Assembly: GCF_000504245.1 (NCBI RefSeq)
Contig: NZ_KI632509.1
Location: 2,895,751 to 2,959,750 of the forward strand
DNA length: 64,000 nucleotides
Source: Haloechinothrix halophila YIM 93223
GTDB lineage: Bacteria > Actinomycetota > Actinomycetes > Mycobacteriales > Pseudonocardiaceae
Direction: 5' to 3'
The position numbers were made by a program, and so were the translations under genes. The notes below the pieces were generated by a model that ran no database searches, had not been told where the DNA came from, and saw nothing but the letters and a program-made list of their open reading frames with translations. The stretch's first letter is position 1. Each line of letters begins with the position of its first letter. Below, in pieces: positions 53,211 through 61,546 of this stretch.

Positions 53211-53948
53211 ATGACATTCACGAGCGCATCGTCGTCCCGCCCGGAGGCTGTGGCGATACCAGCGCTAACCGCGCGGCAGATGCGCGAGGTCGACCGCCTG
53301 ATGACCGAGGAGTTCGGTATCGACCTGCCGCGGATGATGGAGAACGCGGGCCGTGCGCTCGCCGAACTCGCTATCGACGCATTCGAGCCAAGCAGCGTCG
53401 TCGTACTAGCTGGCCCTGGCGGCAACGGTGGTGGCGGTCTGGTGGCGGCACGCCACCTGCTCAACCGCGACCGAGGAGTGCGTGTGGTGCTCGCCGCACC
53501 CGCTGAGCGACTCGCGCCGGTGCCAGCACACCAGCTCGACATCCTCACCCGGATGGGTGCCGACGTGACCGATGCCGAGCCCCGCTCCCCCAATGTCTCG
53601 GCCGATCTCGTGATCGACGCAGTGCTCGGCTACAGCCTGACCGGCGACCCAAGAACCCCCGCGGCGGGCTTGATCGACTGGACCAATGACCAGCCCAGCC
53701 CTGTGCTGAGCTTGGACACACCGAGCGGGCTCGACGTCACCACCGGTATTCCCGCCGACCCGTGCGTGACAGCCACGGCGACCATGACACTCGCGCTACC
53801 GAAGACCGGTCTGCTCACCGCACCGGGAGCGCGGCAAGCGGGCATGCTCTATCTCGCCGACATCTCGGTTCCCCATGCGGTGTACGAGCGCATGGACATC
53901 GAAGTAGGCCCGGTCTTCTCGACCCGCACCATCGTGCCGATCAGCTGA
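53211..53948 (+). CDS. nnrE: NAD(P)H-hydrate epimerase-like protein (YjeF N-domain)
   Basis: A 245-aa YjeF N-terminal domain: M-M-E-N-A-G-R-A-L-A-E, nucleotide/ion loop G-P-G-G-N-G-G-G-G-L-V-A-A-R (usual form has N-N-G-G-D-G), and catalytic Asp region D-L-V-I-D-A-V-L-G-Y. The changed N and D in the loop suggest altered activity. The RBS is AGGAGG. No dehydratase (YjeF C-domain) is attached. The usual role is repair of hydrated NAD(P)H. Confidence 0.75.
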   Translation: MTFTSASSSRPEAVAIPALTARQMREVDRLMTEEFGIDLPRMMENAGRALAELAIDAFEPSSVVVLAGPGGNGGGGLVAARHLLNRDRGVRVVLAAPAERLAPVPAHQLDILTRMGADVTDAEPRSPNVSADLVIDAVLGYSLTGDPRTPAAGLIDWTNDQPSPVLSLDTPSGLDVTTGIPADPCVTATATMTLALPKTGLLTAPGARQAGMLYLADISVPHAVYERMDIEVGPVFSTRTIVPIS

Positions 53949-54056
53949 CGGGTGCGTTCACCCGTGGACGGCCATCTACTCCCACCGGCCCACTGCGGCC
54001 ACACCGGAAACCAGCAGTGCACCCGGTGCTCGTGGGCACGGCCATCGGACGCGGTC

Positions 54057-54260
54057 ATGCTCGTCGCGCTGGGCCGGACCGCACGCAAAGCCACCCCGGT
54101 CGCGGTGATCGTCGGAACCATTCTCTCGGCTGTCAACCTCGGCCCTACCATCGCCGCTGGTGAGTCCACCTACGGCACCTCGATCACAACCGTCATCAAC
54201 TACCTCGTGCCCTACATCGTCGCCAGCATCGGCTACCTGTCCGGACGACGCCGGGGGTAA
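54057..54260 (+). CDS. NrtS-like small membrane protein
   Basis: About 67 aa (or 102 aa from an in-frame GTG at 53952). Two hydrophobic spans: V-A-V-I-V-G-T-I-L-S-A-V-N-L-G and I-N-Y-L-V-P-Y-I-V-A-S-I-G. This is the pattern of NrtS, a nitrate/nitrite transport protein. It follows the NnrE-like gene on the same strand. Confidence 0.62.
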   Translation: MLVALGRTARKATPVAVIVGTILSAVNLGPTIAAGESTYGTSITTVINYLVPYIVASIGYLSGRRRG

Positions 54261-54494
54261 CTCGATGCGGCTGAGCGCGCGAATCGACCTCGAGACCGAA
54301 GGCCTATTCGCGTTCGCTGACAACTGGCACCACGTCCAGCCCACGGTCGCATCGCGGTTCGGAAACTGGCTGGCTACGGTCCGGTCACGGTCGGAATGTA
54401 CGTCTCGACAGAACGGGTTTCGTTCACATCTTGCGTCGCGGAAACGTCAGCCGACGTGCCCGCAGGGATGGCGAGGACCGCGAGGAGGTGCGCC

Positions 54495-55031
54495 ATGACG
54501 ACAGGACACGCGCGGGCGACGGAGCATCGTCGCTCGCCGGTGCAGGTTATCGTGATTGGGGCGATTGGCGGTGCGATCGCCGGGATGATGCTGGCGGCCG
54601 TCGAGATGATCTACGGCTGGCTGTCGGATACGAACACGTTCTGGGACGCCCCGATGGCCATCTGGGCTTGGGTCGCGGGGATCGACAACTTCGGACCACC
54701 TGGTGAGCATGTCGCCTCGATCATTCTCGGCATCGTGGGGCACATGATGATGTCGATGATGATCGGCGTGGTGTTCGCCGCGTTGATGACCTACCTCATC
54801 CGCACCAAGGACGTGATCTCGCCGGTGCTGATCGGCGTCCTCTACGGACTGCTGGTCTGGGTGGTCATGCGCTACCTGATCCTGCCCATCAACTCGGGCG
54901 AAGCCGAGTTGTTCACCACCGACCGTGTGTCGCCGCAGTGGGTCTGGTGGCTTTCGCACGCGGTGCTCGGGATGACCGCCGGTATCTACCTCGTTGTGGT
55001 CCGCCGGGCGTTCGGCAGGCATCCGGAGTAG
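54495..55031 (+). CDS. Membrane protein (178 aa), paralog of 42885-43355
   Basis: It has four to five spans with Met- and Gly-rich stretches (G-H-M-M-M-S-M-M-I-G-V-V-F-A) similar to the protein at 42885. The RBS is GAGGAGG and the start ATG 54495. It precedes the TauE-like exporter by 36 bp, so it may be a subunit or partner. No defined function. Confidence 0.7.
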   Translation: MTTGHARATEHRRSPVQVIVIGAIGGAIAGMMLAAVEMIYGWLSDTNTFWDAPMAIWAWVAGIDNFGPPGEHVASIILGIVGHMMMSMMIGVVFAALMTYLIRTKDVISPVLIGVLYGLLVWVVMRYLILPINSGEAELFTTDRVSPQWVWWLSHAVLGMTAGIYLVVVRRAFGRHPE

Positions 55032-55067
55032 CCGTGATGCACACCTAGGCAGAAGGTGGTGGCCAGC

Positions 55068-56042
55068 ATGGACTGGACGGTGTACTGGTTCATGCTTCCG
55101 GTATGCATCGCCGTGGCCAGCATCGCGATGTTCTCCGGCATCAGCGGCGCGGCGATGCTCGTACCGGTGTTCCTCATCGGTTTCCCGTTGCTCGACGTGC
55201 CCACTCTGACGCCCGTCGCCGCGATCGGTACCGCGCTGTTCTTAGAGACATCCGGCTTCGGCACCGGACTGTACCGCTATCTACGGCTACGCCTGGTGGA
55301 TACGATCACCGCCCGGATGTTGATCTGGGTCGCGTTGCCGCTCGGCGCGATCGGAGCGATCGCGTCGGCGCACGCACCGGCCGACGCGCTGCGGCTCGGC
55401 TACGGCGTGGCCATGCTCGCGCTCGCAGCGCTGCTTAGCCAGGAGGCACGCGTGCGCGAGACAGCGCCGGCGACGGCCCCGTCCAGCGGATCCGGTGACA
55501 CAGCCGCCGTGGTATCCGGCGGTAGCGGCGGCCCCGGCGCGGTGCTGGTTCCCGGTGACGACACGGCACACGAACGCTGTCCCGGGGGTGTGCCGCGCCG
55601 CATTACCTCTACCGCGGGGCGTGTCTTCGACTTCTGTGCCCACGGGTTGCGCGGCCAGCAGCTGATGTCGGGTGTCGGTGCCTTCTTCGCCGGGCTCATC
55701 TCCACCGGAGTAGGTGAGGCCACCATGCCCGGGCTGGTCCGGCGCTCGCGGTACCCGGTCGCGATCGCCGCTGCCACATCGACCGTGGTCGTGGCCGGAA
55801 CCGTCGTCGGAGCCGCCCTCACGCACATGGTCCAGCTCGCGGTCGAAGATGGTTTCGCCGCGATCCCGTGGAATCTGATCGCATGGGCCGTTCCCGGTGC
55901 GATCATCGGTGCGGTCATCGGGACCGGACTGCAGGGCCGGATCAACGCTACCGCGACCCGGTGGTTCTTCAGCGGACTGTTCTTCGTCATCGGGGTGACA
56001 TTCCTGCTGGCGTTCACGGTCTTCGTCGACCGATTCGGCTAG
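55068..56042 (+). CDS. TauE/SafE family membrane exporter
   Basis: A 324-aa protein with two TauE/SafE halves (G-I-S-G-A-A-M-L-V-P-V-F and G-A-F-F-A-G-L-I-S-T-G-V-G-E-A) separated by a hydrophilic loop of about 60 residues (T-A-P-S-S-G-S-G-D to C-P-G-G-V). The family exports sulfite, sulfonates or similar anions. Possible GTG starts lie 9-12 bp upstream. The IS256-family insertion sits 18 bp after its stop. Confidence 0.82.
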   Translation: MDWTVYWFMLPVCIAVASIAMFSGISGAAMLVPVFLIGFPLLDVPTLTPVAAIGTALFLETSGFGTGLYRYLRLRLVDTITARMLIWVALPLGAIGAIASAHAPADALRLGYGVAMLALAALLSQEARVRETAPATAPSSGSGDTAAVVSGGSGGPGAVLVPGDDTAHERCPGGVPRRITSTAGRVFDFCAHGLRGQQLMSGVGAFFAGLISTGVGEATMPGLVRRSRYPVAIAAATSTVVVAGTVVGAALTHMVQLAVEDGFAAIPWNLIAWAVPGAIIGAVIGTGLQGRINATATRWFFSGLFFVIGVTFLLAFTVFVDRFG

Positions 56043-56052
56043 GCGGTGATCA

Positions 56053-56060
56053 TCATGTCC
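56053..56060. repeat. Target-site duplication, left copy (TCATGTCC)
   Basis: The 8 bp directly left of the IS recur exactly at 57568-57575 on its right. Eight to nine bp is the usual IS256-family duplication. Confidence 0.8.
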
Positions 56061-57567
56061 CAGCGTGTCAAGATTTTTGTGGATGTTTGGGCCTGTTTAT
56101 CCTTTTCGTTGCTTTTGATGAGTGGTCGAATCCGTCACTGTGTGTGACGGCGCGTTAGAGGACGAGCCGGTCGCCGAAGAGGACGGCGAAGTGGTTGAGC
56201 GCGGCTTTCCACCCGTAAGTGCCGGTGCCGCGTTCGCCCTTGGCGCGAACATGACCGTCACCGTCGATGTAGCGTCCGGTGACGTGTCGGATGCCGAGAT
56301 AAAGCAGCTTCATCGCGGCGTCCTCGGTGGTGAAATGTCCTCTGTTTTTCATGATTTTCCGCAGTTGAAAATTCAATGATTCGATCGCGTTAGTGGTATA
56401 CACCACTTTTCGTATTTCTTTCGGGTATTTGAGGAACGGAGTGAAGTCTTCCCAGGCGCGATCCCACGCGGCGAGCATGCCTGGGTATTTCGTGCCCCAC
56501 TCTTTACGGAGATGCTCCAGCGCTATCTCGGCGGCTTCGGCGTTGACGGCCGTGTAGATCGGTTTCAACGCGGCGGCAACCTTCTTGCGGTCGGAATAGG
56601 ACACGTATTTCATCGAATTCCGGATCAAATGAATCACGCAGGTTTGCACCTCGGCTTTCGGCCACACAGTGCGGATCGCGTCCGGCAGTCCGGTCAGCCC
56701 GTCGCAGCACACGATCAGTACGTCTTCCACGCCGCGGTTCTTCACCTCGGTCAGTACCGCTAGCCAGTGGGCCTTGCTCTCCCCCTCGGTGGGGCCGATC
56801 CACACACCCAGCACGTGCTTGAACCCGTCGACGTCGACACCGGTGACGATGTAGGCCGGCCGGTTGATCACCACCCCGTTGGTGCGGATCTTGACCACCA
56901 GCGCGTCGATGTAGGCGATCACATACACCTGGTCCAGCGGACGGTTCTGCCACGTCTTGATCTCGTCATGCACCACATCGGTCACATTCGAAATCAGCTC
57001 GTGGCTCGCCTCGGCGCCATACACCTCGAGCAAATGATCCTTGATATCGCGGGTGGTCATCCCTTTCGCATACAGCGACAAGATCATGTCATCGATCTGG
57101 CCGAGCCGACGCTGATGCTTCTTCACGATCCGCGGTTCAAACCCGCCCGTGCGGTCCCGCGGAACCTCGATCTGGACCTTACCGGTGTTGGTGGTGACCG
57201 TCTTCGCCGAATACCCGTTGCGGGAATTGCCCGTTCCGCGTCCCGCAGCGTCGTGTTTCGCGTACCCGAGATGCTCATGCATCTCCGCGCCCAACGCCCG
57301 CTCGATCACCGCCTTACTCATCTGATTCAGAATGCCGTCCGGGCCATCCAACGGCGTCCCCGACGCTTTCGCGTCAGCCAGAATCCGATCAATACCCTCC
57401 GGCGAGACCAGCTCCGCCAACCGCCGCGAAGCCTCCTCCGCCGCCGAGCCCTCGACCGCATCCTGCGCCTTGTCCGTCGTCACGTAGCGTTCCCTTCCAC
57501 CGGCCCGGACCCTCCGGCCCACCGATGATCATGGCCCGCCCACTTCCACAAAAGATCTTGCACCCCC
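56061..57567. mobile_element. IS256-family insertion sequence, intact
   Basis: 1507 bp bounded by TCATGTCC direct repeats. Imperfect terminal inverted repeats: the left end has GTGTCAAGATTTTTGTGGA and the right end GTGCAAGATCTTTTGTGGA (read inwards). One transposase gene fills it on the minus strand. The intact gene, TIRs and exact TSD indicate recent, possibly active, insertion. Confidence 0.85.
56155..57483 (-). CDS. IS256 (mutator) family transposase
   Basis: A 442-aa DDE transposase: R-N-G-Y-S-A-K-T-V-T-T, D-A-L-V-V-K-I-R (first Asp), C-C-D-G-L-T-G-L-P-D-A-I (second Asp) and T-T-N-A-I-E-S-L-N (Glu). It starts at GTG 57483 with GGAAGGGAA. Full length with no frameshift. Confidence 0.93.
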   Translation of the reverse strand: MTTDKAQDAVEGSAAEEASRRLAELVSPEGIDRILADAKASGTPLDGPDGILNQMSKAVIERALGAEMHEHLGYAKHDAAGRGTGNSRNGYSAKTVTTNTGKVQIEVPRDRTGGFEPRIVKKHQRRLGQIDDMILSLYAKGMTTRDIKDHLLEVYGAEASHELISNVTDVVHDEIKTWQNRPLDQVYVIAYIDALVVKIRTNGVVINRPAYIVTGVDVDGFKHVLGVWIGPTEGESKAHWLAVLTEVKNRGVEDVLIVCCDGLTGLPDAIRTVWPKAEVQTCVIHLIRNSMKYVSYSDRKKVAAALKPIYTAVNAEAAEIALEHLRKEWGTKYPGMLAAWDRAWEDFTPFLKYPKEIRKVVYTTNAIESLNFQLRKIMKNRGHFTTEDAAMKLLYLGIRHVTGRYIDGDGHVRAKGERGTGTYGWKAALNHFAVLFGDRLVL

Positions 57568-57575
57568 TCATGTCC
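57568..57575. repeat. Target-site duplication, right copy (TCATGTCC)
   Basis: Exact copy of 56053-56060; it carries the ATG of the small membrane protein gene that the element hit. Confidence 0.8.
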
Positions 57576-57707
57576 GCCGTATTCGCCGAGTGGACGTTCA
57601 CCCTCGTCGCGCTCGCCGTAGCGTTCGCGTGGGGATGGCTGTGGGCGCGCCACGACGCTCGAATCGATCGCGCTAGGCACACCCGACGCCGCCGAACGCC
57701 GCCGTAG
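57570..57707 (+). CDS. Small membrane protein whose leader was displaced by the IS
   Basis: M-S-A-V-F-A-E-W-T-F-T-L-V-A-L-A-V-A-F-A then W-G-W-L-W-A-R-H-D, 45 aa with one membrane span and a basic tail. Removing the IS and one TSD joins the ATG to sequence just after the TauE gene, so the gene was the next member of that operon. The IS now separates it from its promoter and RBS while leaving the ATG via the TSD. It is likely silent unless transcribed from the IS. Confidence 0.6.
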   Translation: MSAVFAEWTFTLVALAVAFAWGWLWARHDARIDRARHTRRRRTPP

Positions 57708-57764
57708 CGATCCGGTGAACGTACGGGATCAGCTACCCAATCCCCCGGCACAAGGAGGAGTCCA

Positions 57765-58070
57765 ATGTCTTCGATCGATCGCGTCTCGGCCATCTCGCCG
57801 CTGCTGCGGGTCTACGTGTCACCGGACTGCCCGACGTGGCACATCTCGATGGCGATCATCGATGCCGTTCGCAGGGCGCGCCCCGCACAGCGGGTGCGGG
57901 TCATCGATCTCGCGAAGGATCCAGACACACCGCTTCCGAACGGCGTTGTCGGCACTCCGACATACATGCTCGACGCCCACGTCATTTCGATGGGCAACCC
58001 GGAACTCGCCGAACTATTGGCCTGGTTGGACGACGCGTCTCACCGCGCGTCTCACCGCGCACACCACTGA
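57765..58070 (+). CDS. Thioredoxin/glutaredoxin-like protein with CxxW
   Basis: A 101-aa paralog of 42601-42888: L-R-V-Y-V-S-P-D-C-P-T-W-H, with the second Cys of CxxC replaced by Trp (TGG). The cis-Pro block G-V-V-G-T-P-T-Y-M-L and S-M-G-N-P are kept. The C-terminus has a short repeat (A-S-H-R-A-S-H-R) from a 12-bp tandem repeat. The RBS is AAGGAGGAG. It can act only as a monothiol protein, if redox-active. Confidence 0.75.
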   Translation: MSSIDRVSAISPLLRVYVSPDCPTWHISMAIIDAVRRARPAQRVRVIDLAKDPDTPLPNGVVGTPTYMLDAHVISMGNPELAELLAWLDDASHRASHRAHH

Positions 58071-58154
58071 CCGCGGATCGCCACGTTCCTGGCGCGCTGC
58101 TCGCCGAAGCGTGGTGTGTCCGCTAGTCAGCGGTTCCTCGACAACTGCCGAGCA

Positions 58155-59921
58155 TTAGCGCACCCGTCGGGTGTCGTCCGGGAACCGCTGTGTGACGCCT
58201 GCGCGGTCGAGCAACTCCAGCAGTGGGACCGCCACCCGCCGGGTGGTGCCCAGCGCTTGGCGCGCTTGGCTCAGCGTGAACGGGTCGGGCAGCTCACGCA
58301 GTATCTCTGCCGCGCGACGGTCGGCACCGGGAAGCAGCACGATTCCGTCGGACACCTTGAGTAGTTTGCCCGCCCGGACGGCGGCACCCAGTTCTTTCGG
58401 ACCGAGGCCGAGTTCCTTCAGCCGGTGGGCGTCCGGGGCGACGAACGGTTCCCGCCGCAGCTCGTTGGCGAGCTGGTCCACGGCGCGGCTGGTCGGAGCG
58501 GGCAGCGACGTGGCGGCGTCGGCACGGCGCACCACGCCCTTGTCGAGCACCAGGCCGGCCGCCCGAGCCAGCGGCTCGACGAGTTCAGCGGACGGCAGAC
58601 CGAGGCGCCCGGCAACAGCCTTCGCCGGTGGCCCCGACTCCAGCGGATGCGCCACACACCACTGCTCGACTTCCGTCCGGATGTCGATGACCCATTTCTT
58701 CCAGCGGTCCGGGTCGACGCGCCAGGCGCCGACGCTCGTGCCGACCGGCTCCATCCCCATGGCTCGCAGTTCGGCCTCGGTGACGGCGACGCGATGAGCC
58801 AGGTGCGCCTGTGCCGCCGCATGCGAGCTCCGTGCCGCATCGGCCAGCACGAGGCCGCGCGAACGTGCGGCACCCCGGTGGGCCAGCGGCGGTGGCCGGA
58901 CGTCGAGCACGGTGGCGCCAGCGAGGATCTGGTGCCGTCCCGGGTCGCGCAACAGCGCCCGGTCACCGGCCCGCAGTGGTAGCGGTCGTCGCAGTGACAG
59001 CCGCGCAGCGTGCGGCCCGAGTGGTCGAATGCGTACCGCCAGCGCGGTGGAGCCGATGTGCAGAATCGGCTGGCGCGGCAGCTCGTCCGCCGGCAGTTCG
59101 GCTGGGTCGAGTGCGACGTCGATCTCGTCGGTCATCAGCCACGCATCCGGGGTGAGCAGCGCGTCACCCTGTCCCACGGCGTCGCGGTCGATGCCACGGA
59201 GGTTCACGGCCACGCGAGCGACAGCGCCGACTTCGGTGCTGGTCTCGCCGAGCGTCTGGAGCCCGCGGACGCGCATCCGCTGGCCGGTGGTGGCGAGCAC
59301 CAGCTCGTCTCCGGTTCGCAGGGTGCCTGCCCGCAATGTCCCGGTGACCACCGTGCCTGCCCCGCCGATGGTGAAGGCGCGATCGATCCACAGCCGGACG
59401 TCCCCGGCGAGGTCGGCCGTGGGCAGCCCGGCGACCAGTCGACTAAGCTCCGTCCGTAACTCGGACAGTCCGTGGCCGGTGACGCCGCTGACGGCAACGG
59501 CTGGCGGCGTGCCGAGCGAGGTCCGCGCGATGCGCTCGTGAGCTTGCCGCGTGGCGGGGGCCGGGTCGGCGATGTCCGCCCGAGTCACCGCGAGCACACC
59601 GTGGCGCACGTCCAGCGCGTGCAGGGCCGCCAGGTGCTCCTCGGACTGCGGCATCCAGCCCTCGTCGGCGGCGACGACGAACAGCACGGCCGGAGCGGGA
59701 CCAACACCGGCGAGCATGTTCGGCACGAATCGCTCATGACCGGGCACGTCGACGAACGCGACCCGACTACCGTCATCCAATGTGGTCCAGCCAAACCCGA
59801 GGTTGATCGTCAGGCCGCGCTCGCGCTCTTCGGCCCAGCGGTCCGGTTCCATGCCGGTCAGACTCCGGACCAGTGTGGACTTGCCGTGATCCACGTGGCC
59901 CGCGGTGGCGATCACGTACAT
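58155..59921 (-). CDS. selB: Selenocysteine-specific elongation factor SelB
   Basis: A 588-aa translation GTPase. G1 G-H-V-D-H-G-K-S-T, G2/G3 region with R-G-L-T-I-N-L-G-F and D-V-P-G-H-E-R-F-V-P-N-M-L, then EF-Tu-like domains 2-3, and a C-terminal set of winged helices (SelB type) that bind the SECIS hairpin. The opening M-Y-V-I-A-T-A-G-H is characteristic of SelB. It delivers Sec-tRNA to UGA codons. It lies 84 bp downstream of tRNA-Sec on the same strand. Confidence 0.95.
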   Translation of the reverse strand: MYVIATAGHVDHGKSTLVRSLTGMEPDRWAEERERGLTINLGFGWTTLDDGSRVAFVDVPGHERFVPNMLAGVGPAPAVLFVVAADEGWMPQSEEHLAALHALDVRHGVLAVTRADIADPAPATRQAHERIARTSLGTPPAVAVSGVTGHGLSELRTELSRLVAGLPTADLAGDVRLWIDRAFTIGGAGTVVTGTLRAGTLRTGDELVLATTGQRMRVRGLQTLGETSTEVGAVARVAVNLRGIDRDAVGQGDALLTPDAWLMTDEIDVALDPAELPADELPRQPILHIGSTALAVRIRPLGPHAARLSLRRPLPLRAGDRALLRDPGRHQILAGATVLDVRPPPLAHRGAARSRGLVLADAARSSHAAAQAHLAHRVAVTEAELRAMGMEPVGTSVGAWRVDPDRWKKWVIDIRTEVEQWCVAHPLESGPPAKAVAGRLGLPSAELVEPLARAAGLVLDKGVVRRADAATSLPAPTSRAVDQLANELRREPFVAPDAHRLKELGLGPKELGAAVRAGKLLKVSDGIVLLPGADRRAAEILRELPDPFTLSQARQALGTTRRVAVPLLELLDRAGVTQRFPDDTRRVR

Positions 59922-60005
59922 CAGGCTCCTCCCCGCGCCGCCAACACGGCGTCTGTGCGCGGAATCCGCCGTCGAACATCCTCCATGGGTCGCTCCCCCG
60001 AAAAA

Positions 60006-60100
60006 TGGCGGAGGCGGACGGGAATCGAACCCGCCAACGACAGGAACTGCCGTTCACCGGTTTTGAAGACCGGGCCGATCACCAGACCGGACACGCCTCC
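60006..60100 (-). tRNA. selC: tRNA-Sec (anticodon UCA)
   Basis: 95 nt with encoded CCA (60006-60008). Anticodon loop CTTCAAA with anticodon TCA at 60064-60066, complementary to UGA. The acceptor strands GGAGGCG and CGCCTCC pair. The long variable arm pairs AACGGCAG with CTGTCGTT (8 bp, one wobble). The T-arm has GTTCGATTC. The length and extra arm are those of selenocysteine tRNA, not Leu or Ser tRNA. Confidence 0.95.
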
Positions 60101-60126
60101 ACGTCTTGAGACCTTCAGTTATGTGT

Positions 60127-60768
60127 TCAGCCCGTCGACTCAACCGGCACGAGGTCACCGTCCGGCACGGTCACCTCCCCGCGACGCCATGAGCGCACCT
60201 CTGCCGCGATCGACTCGCACATCACGGCTGCCATCGAGGGGTCGGTTCGTGCGGTCAGGAACGCACCAATCGTGGCCGAGATGAGCATCCGAGCCCGCGC
60301 CGGAACAACGTCCGCATCGGTCTCGCCCCGATCCACCGCCGTCCCAAGCGCCGTCGCGAACGCCTCGTACAGCCGCTCACGGTGAGCCGACGCTTCCCGC
60401 ACCACGAGATCATCACTGGCATCCGAGGTTGCCATCATGTTGATCAACAGACACCCTCGCAGCGCCCGCTCGGGGTCGTTCCGGAACGCCGCCGCGCGAG
60501 CGCCGAAGAACGCGGCCACCGCGTCCAGCCCCGCATCCGGTTCCCGCATCCCCCTGAGCATCGGCGTGGTCACCGTGTCGACGTAGCTGCGCACCGCGTG
60601 GTCGAACAGCTGCCGTTTGCTGCCGAACGTGTGGTAAAGACTTGAGCGGCTAGCCCCGGTCCGCTCCTCAAGCTCCCCAATCGAGGTGAGCTCATATCCC
60701 CGCTCCCAGAACACATCGCGCGCGGCGACCAGCACCGCGGCCGGTTCCTGGATTCGTGGTCGCGCCAT
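60127..60768 (-). CDS. TetR family transcriptional regulator
   Basis: A 213-aa TetR: HTH with L-V-A-A-R-D-V-F-W-E-R-G-Y-E-L-T-S-I-G-E-L-E-E-R-T-G-A-S-R-S-S-L-Y-H-T-F-G-S-K (hyphenated motif), and a TetR_C with G-C-L-L-I-N. The ATG at 60768 begins M-A-R-P-R-I. It is divergent from the AhpD-like selenoprotein gene, whose operon it may repress. The gap also contains CCGT-N8-ACGG. Confidence 0.88.
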   Translation of the reverse strand: MARPRIQEPAAVLVAARDVFWERGYELTSIGELEERTGASRSSLYHTFGSKRQLFDHAVRSYVDTVTTPMLRGMREPDAGLDAVAAFFGARAAAFRNDPERALRGCLLINMMATSDASDDLVVREASAHRERLYEAFATALGTAVDRGETDADVVPARARMLISATIGAFLTARTDPSMAAVMCESIAAEVRSWRRGEVTVPDGDLVPVESTG

Positions 60769-60964
60769 CCGTGTGGGTCCTATCCGTTGACGAGCTGTGA
60801 CAGGCAGCATACCGTAGCTTGTAACGGCCGGTCCAAAACTCCGTCGGGCGAGCCACTGGACCGGACAACTGGCGCCTTGGCGGTGACCTACCGGTCGACC
60901 AGCGTCGCCCGCGCGCCGACGCACGCGGCGGCGTGCCAACCGCAACGGGCGAACGGAGGGCGAC

Positions 60965-61546
60965 ATGCCAACTCGAGTGAATCCCTTACGGCCGGGAGAG
61001 AGTCCCGATCCCGAGGTCAACGAGCTACTCGAAGGCGCTCGGAACGACTGGTGGGGCGACTCGGCGATGTTCGGGGTGATCGGGCGCAACCCACAGCTAC
61101 TCAAGCGCATCGTGCCGGTGTTCCAGGCATTCTTTCAAGAAGGCCAGGTCGAGCCGCATATCCACGAAATGATGCGGATCAAAACCGGGCAGATGAACGA
61201 CTGCACCTATTGAATGGCTGTTCGCACCACCGCCGTGCGCGGTGCAATAACCCCCAAGGAAGACGCGATCAGCGGACGCCAGCCCCAACCAGGCGACATC
61301 CTCAACGCCAGGGAAGCCCTGGCAGTCCAACTCGCCGAGCGTATGGCGCTCGACCCGCACACAGTGGACGACGACTTCTTCGCGCGCCTGAAGGAGCACT
61401 TCTCCGAAGACGAAATCGTGGAACTTGTGTTCGCCACGTCCATCTTCAACTGGGGTAACAAGTTCAACATCACGATGCACATGAACGCGGACGAGGCCAG
61501 CGAGTACGACAAGCACATGCACTACCACCAGGAGGCTTTGACCTGA
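60965..61546 (+). CDS. AhpD-like selenoprotein (CxxU; in-frame TGA)
   Basis: One 194-codon frame broken only by TGA at 61211-61213 (codon 83). Around it the protein reads M-N-D-C-T-Y-U-M-A-V-R-T-T-A-V-R. AhpD/CMD proteins have C-T-Y-C-M-A-V-R-T there, so the TGA stands exactly at the second redox Cys (C80-x-x-U83). Both halves together give a full AhpD-like protein of 193 aa (E-P-H-I-H-E-M-M-R-I-K-T before, F-S-E-D-E-I-V-E-L-V-F after). RBS GGAGGG. A hairpin follows at 61228. selB and tRNA-Sec are adjacent. It probably reduces peroxides or disulfides with the downstream thioredoxin. AhpD-like selenoproteins are known. Confidence 0.9.
61228..61244 (+). promoter_or_regulatory. Bacterial SECIS hairpin (probable)
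   Basis: CACCGC-CGTGC-GCGGTG: a perfect 6-bp stem with a 5-nt loop containing GU. The loop starts 21 nt after the TGA, within the usual 16-37 nt window for SelB recognition. Confidence 0.65.

Noticed and set aside
58021-58070. 12-bp tandem repeat near the end of the thioredoxin-like gene
   Set aside because: Two copies only, adds a few residues to the tail; ordinary slippage.
61214-61546. Separate 110-aa gene starting at ATG directly after TGA
   Set aside because: It lacks an RBS and begins inside the CxxC motif of the AhpD fold; the upstream half supplies the rest of the domain.
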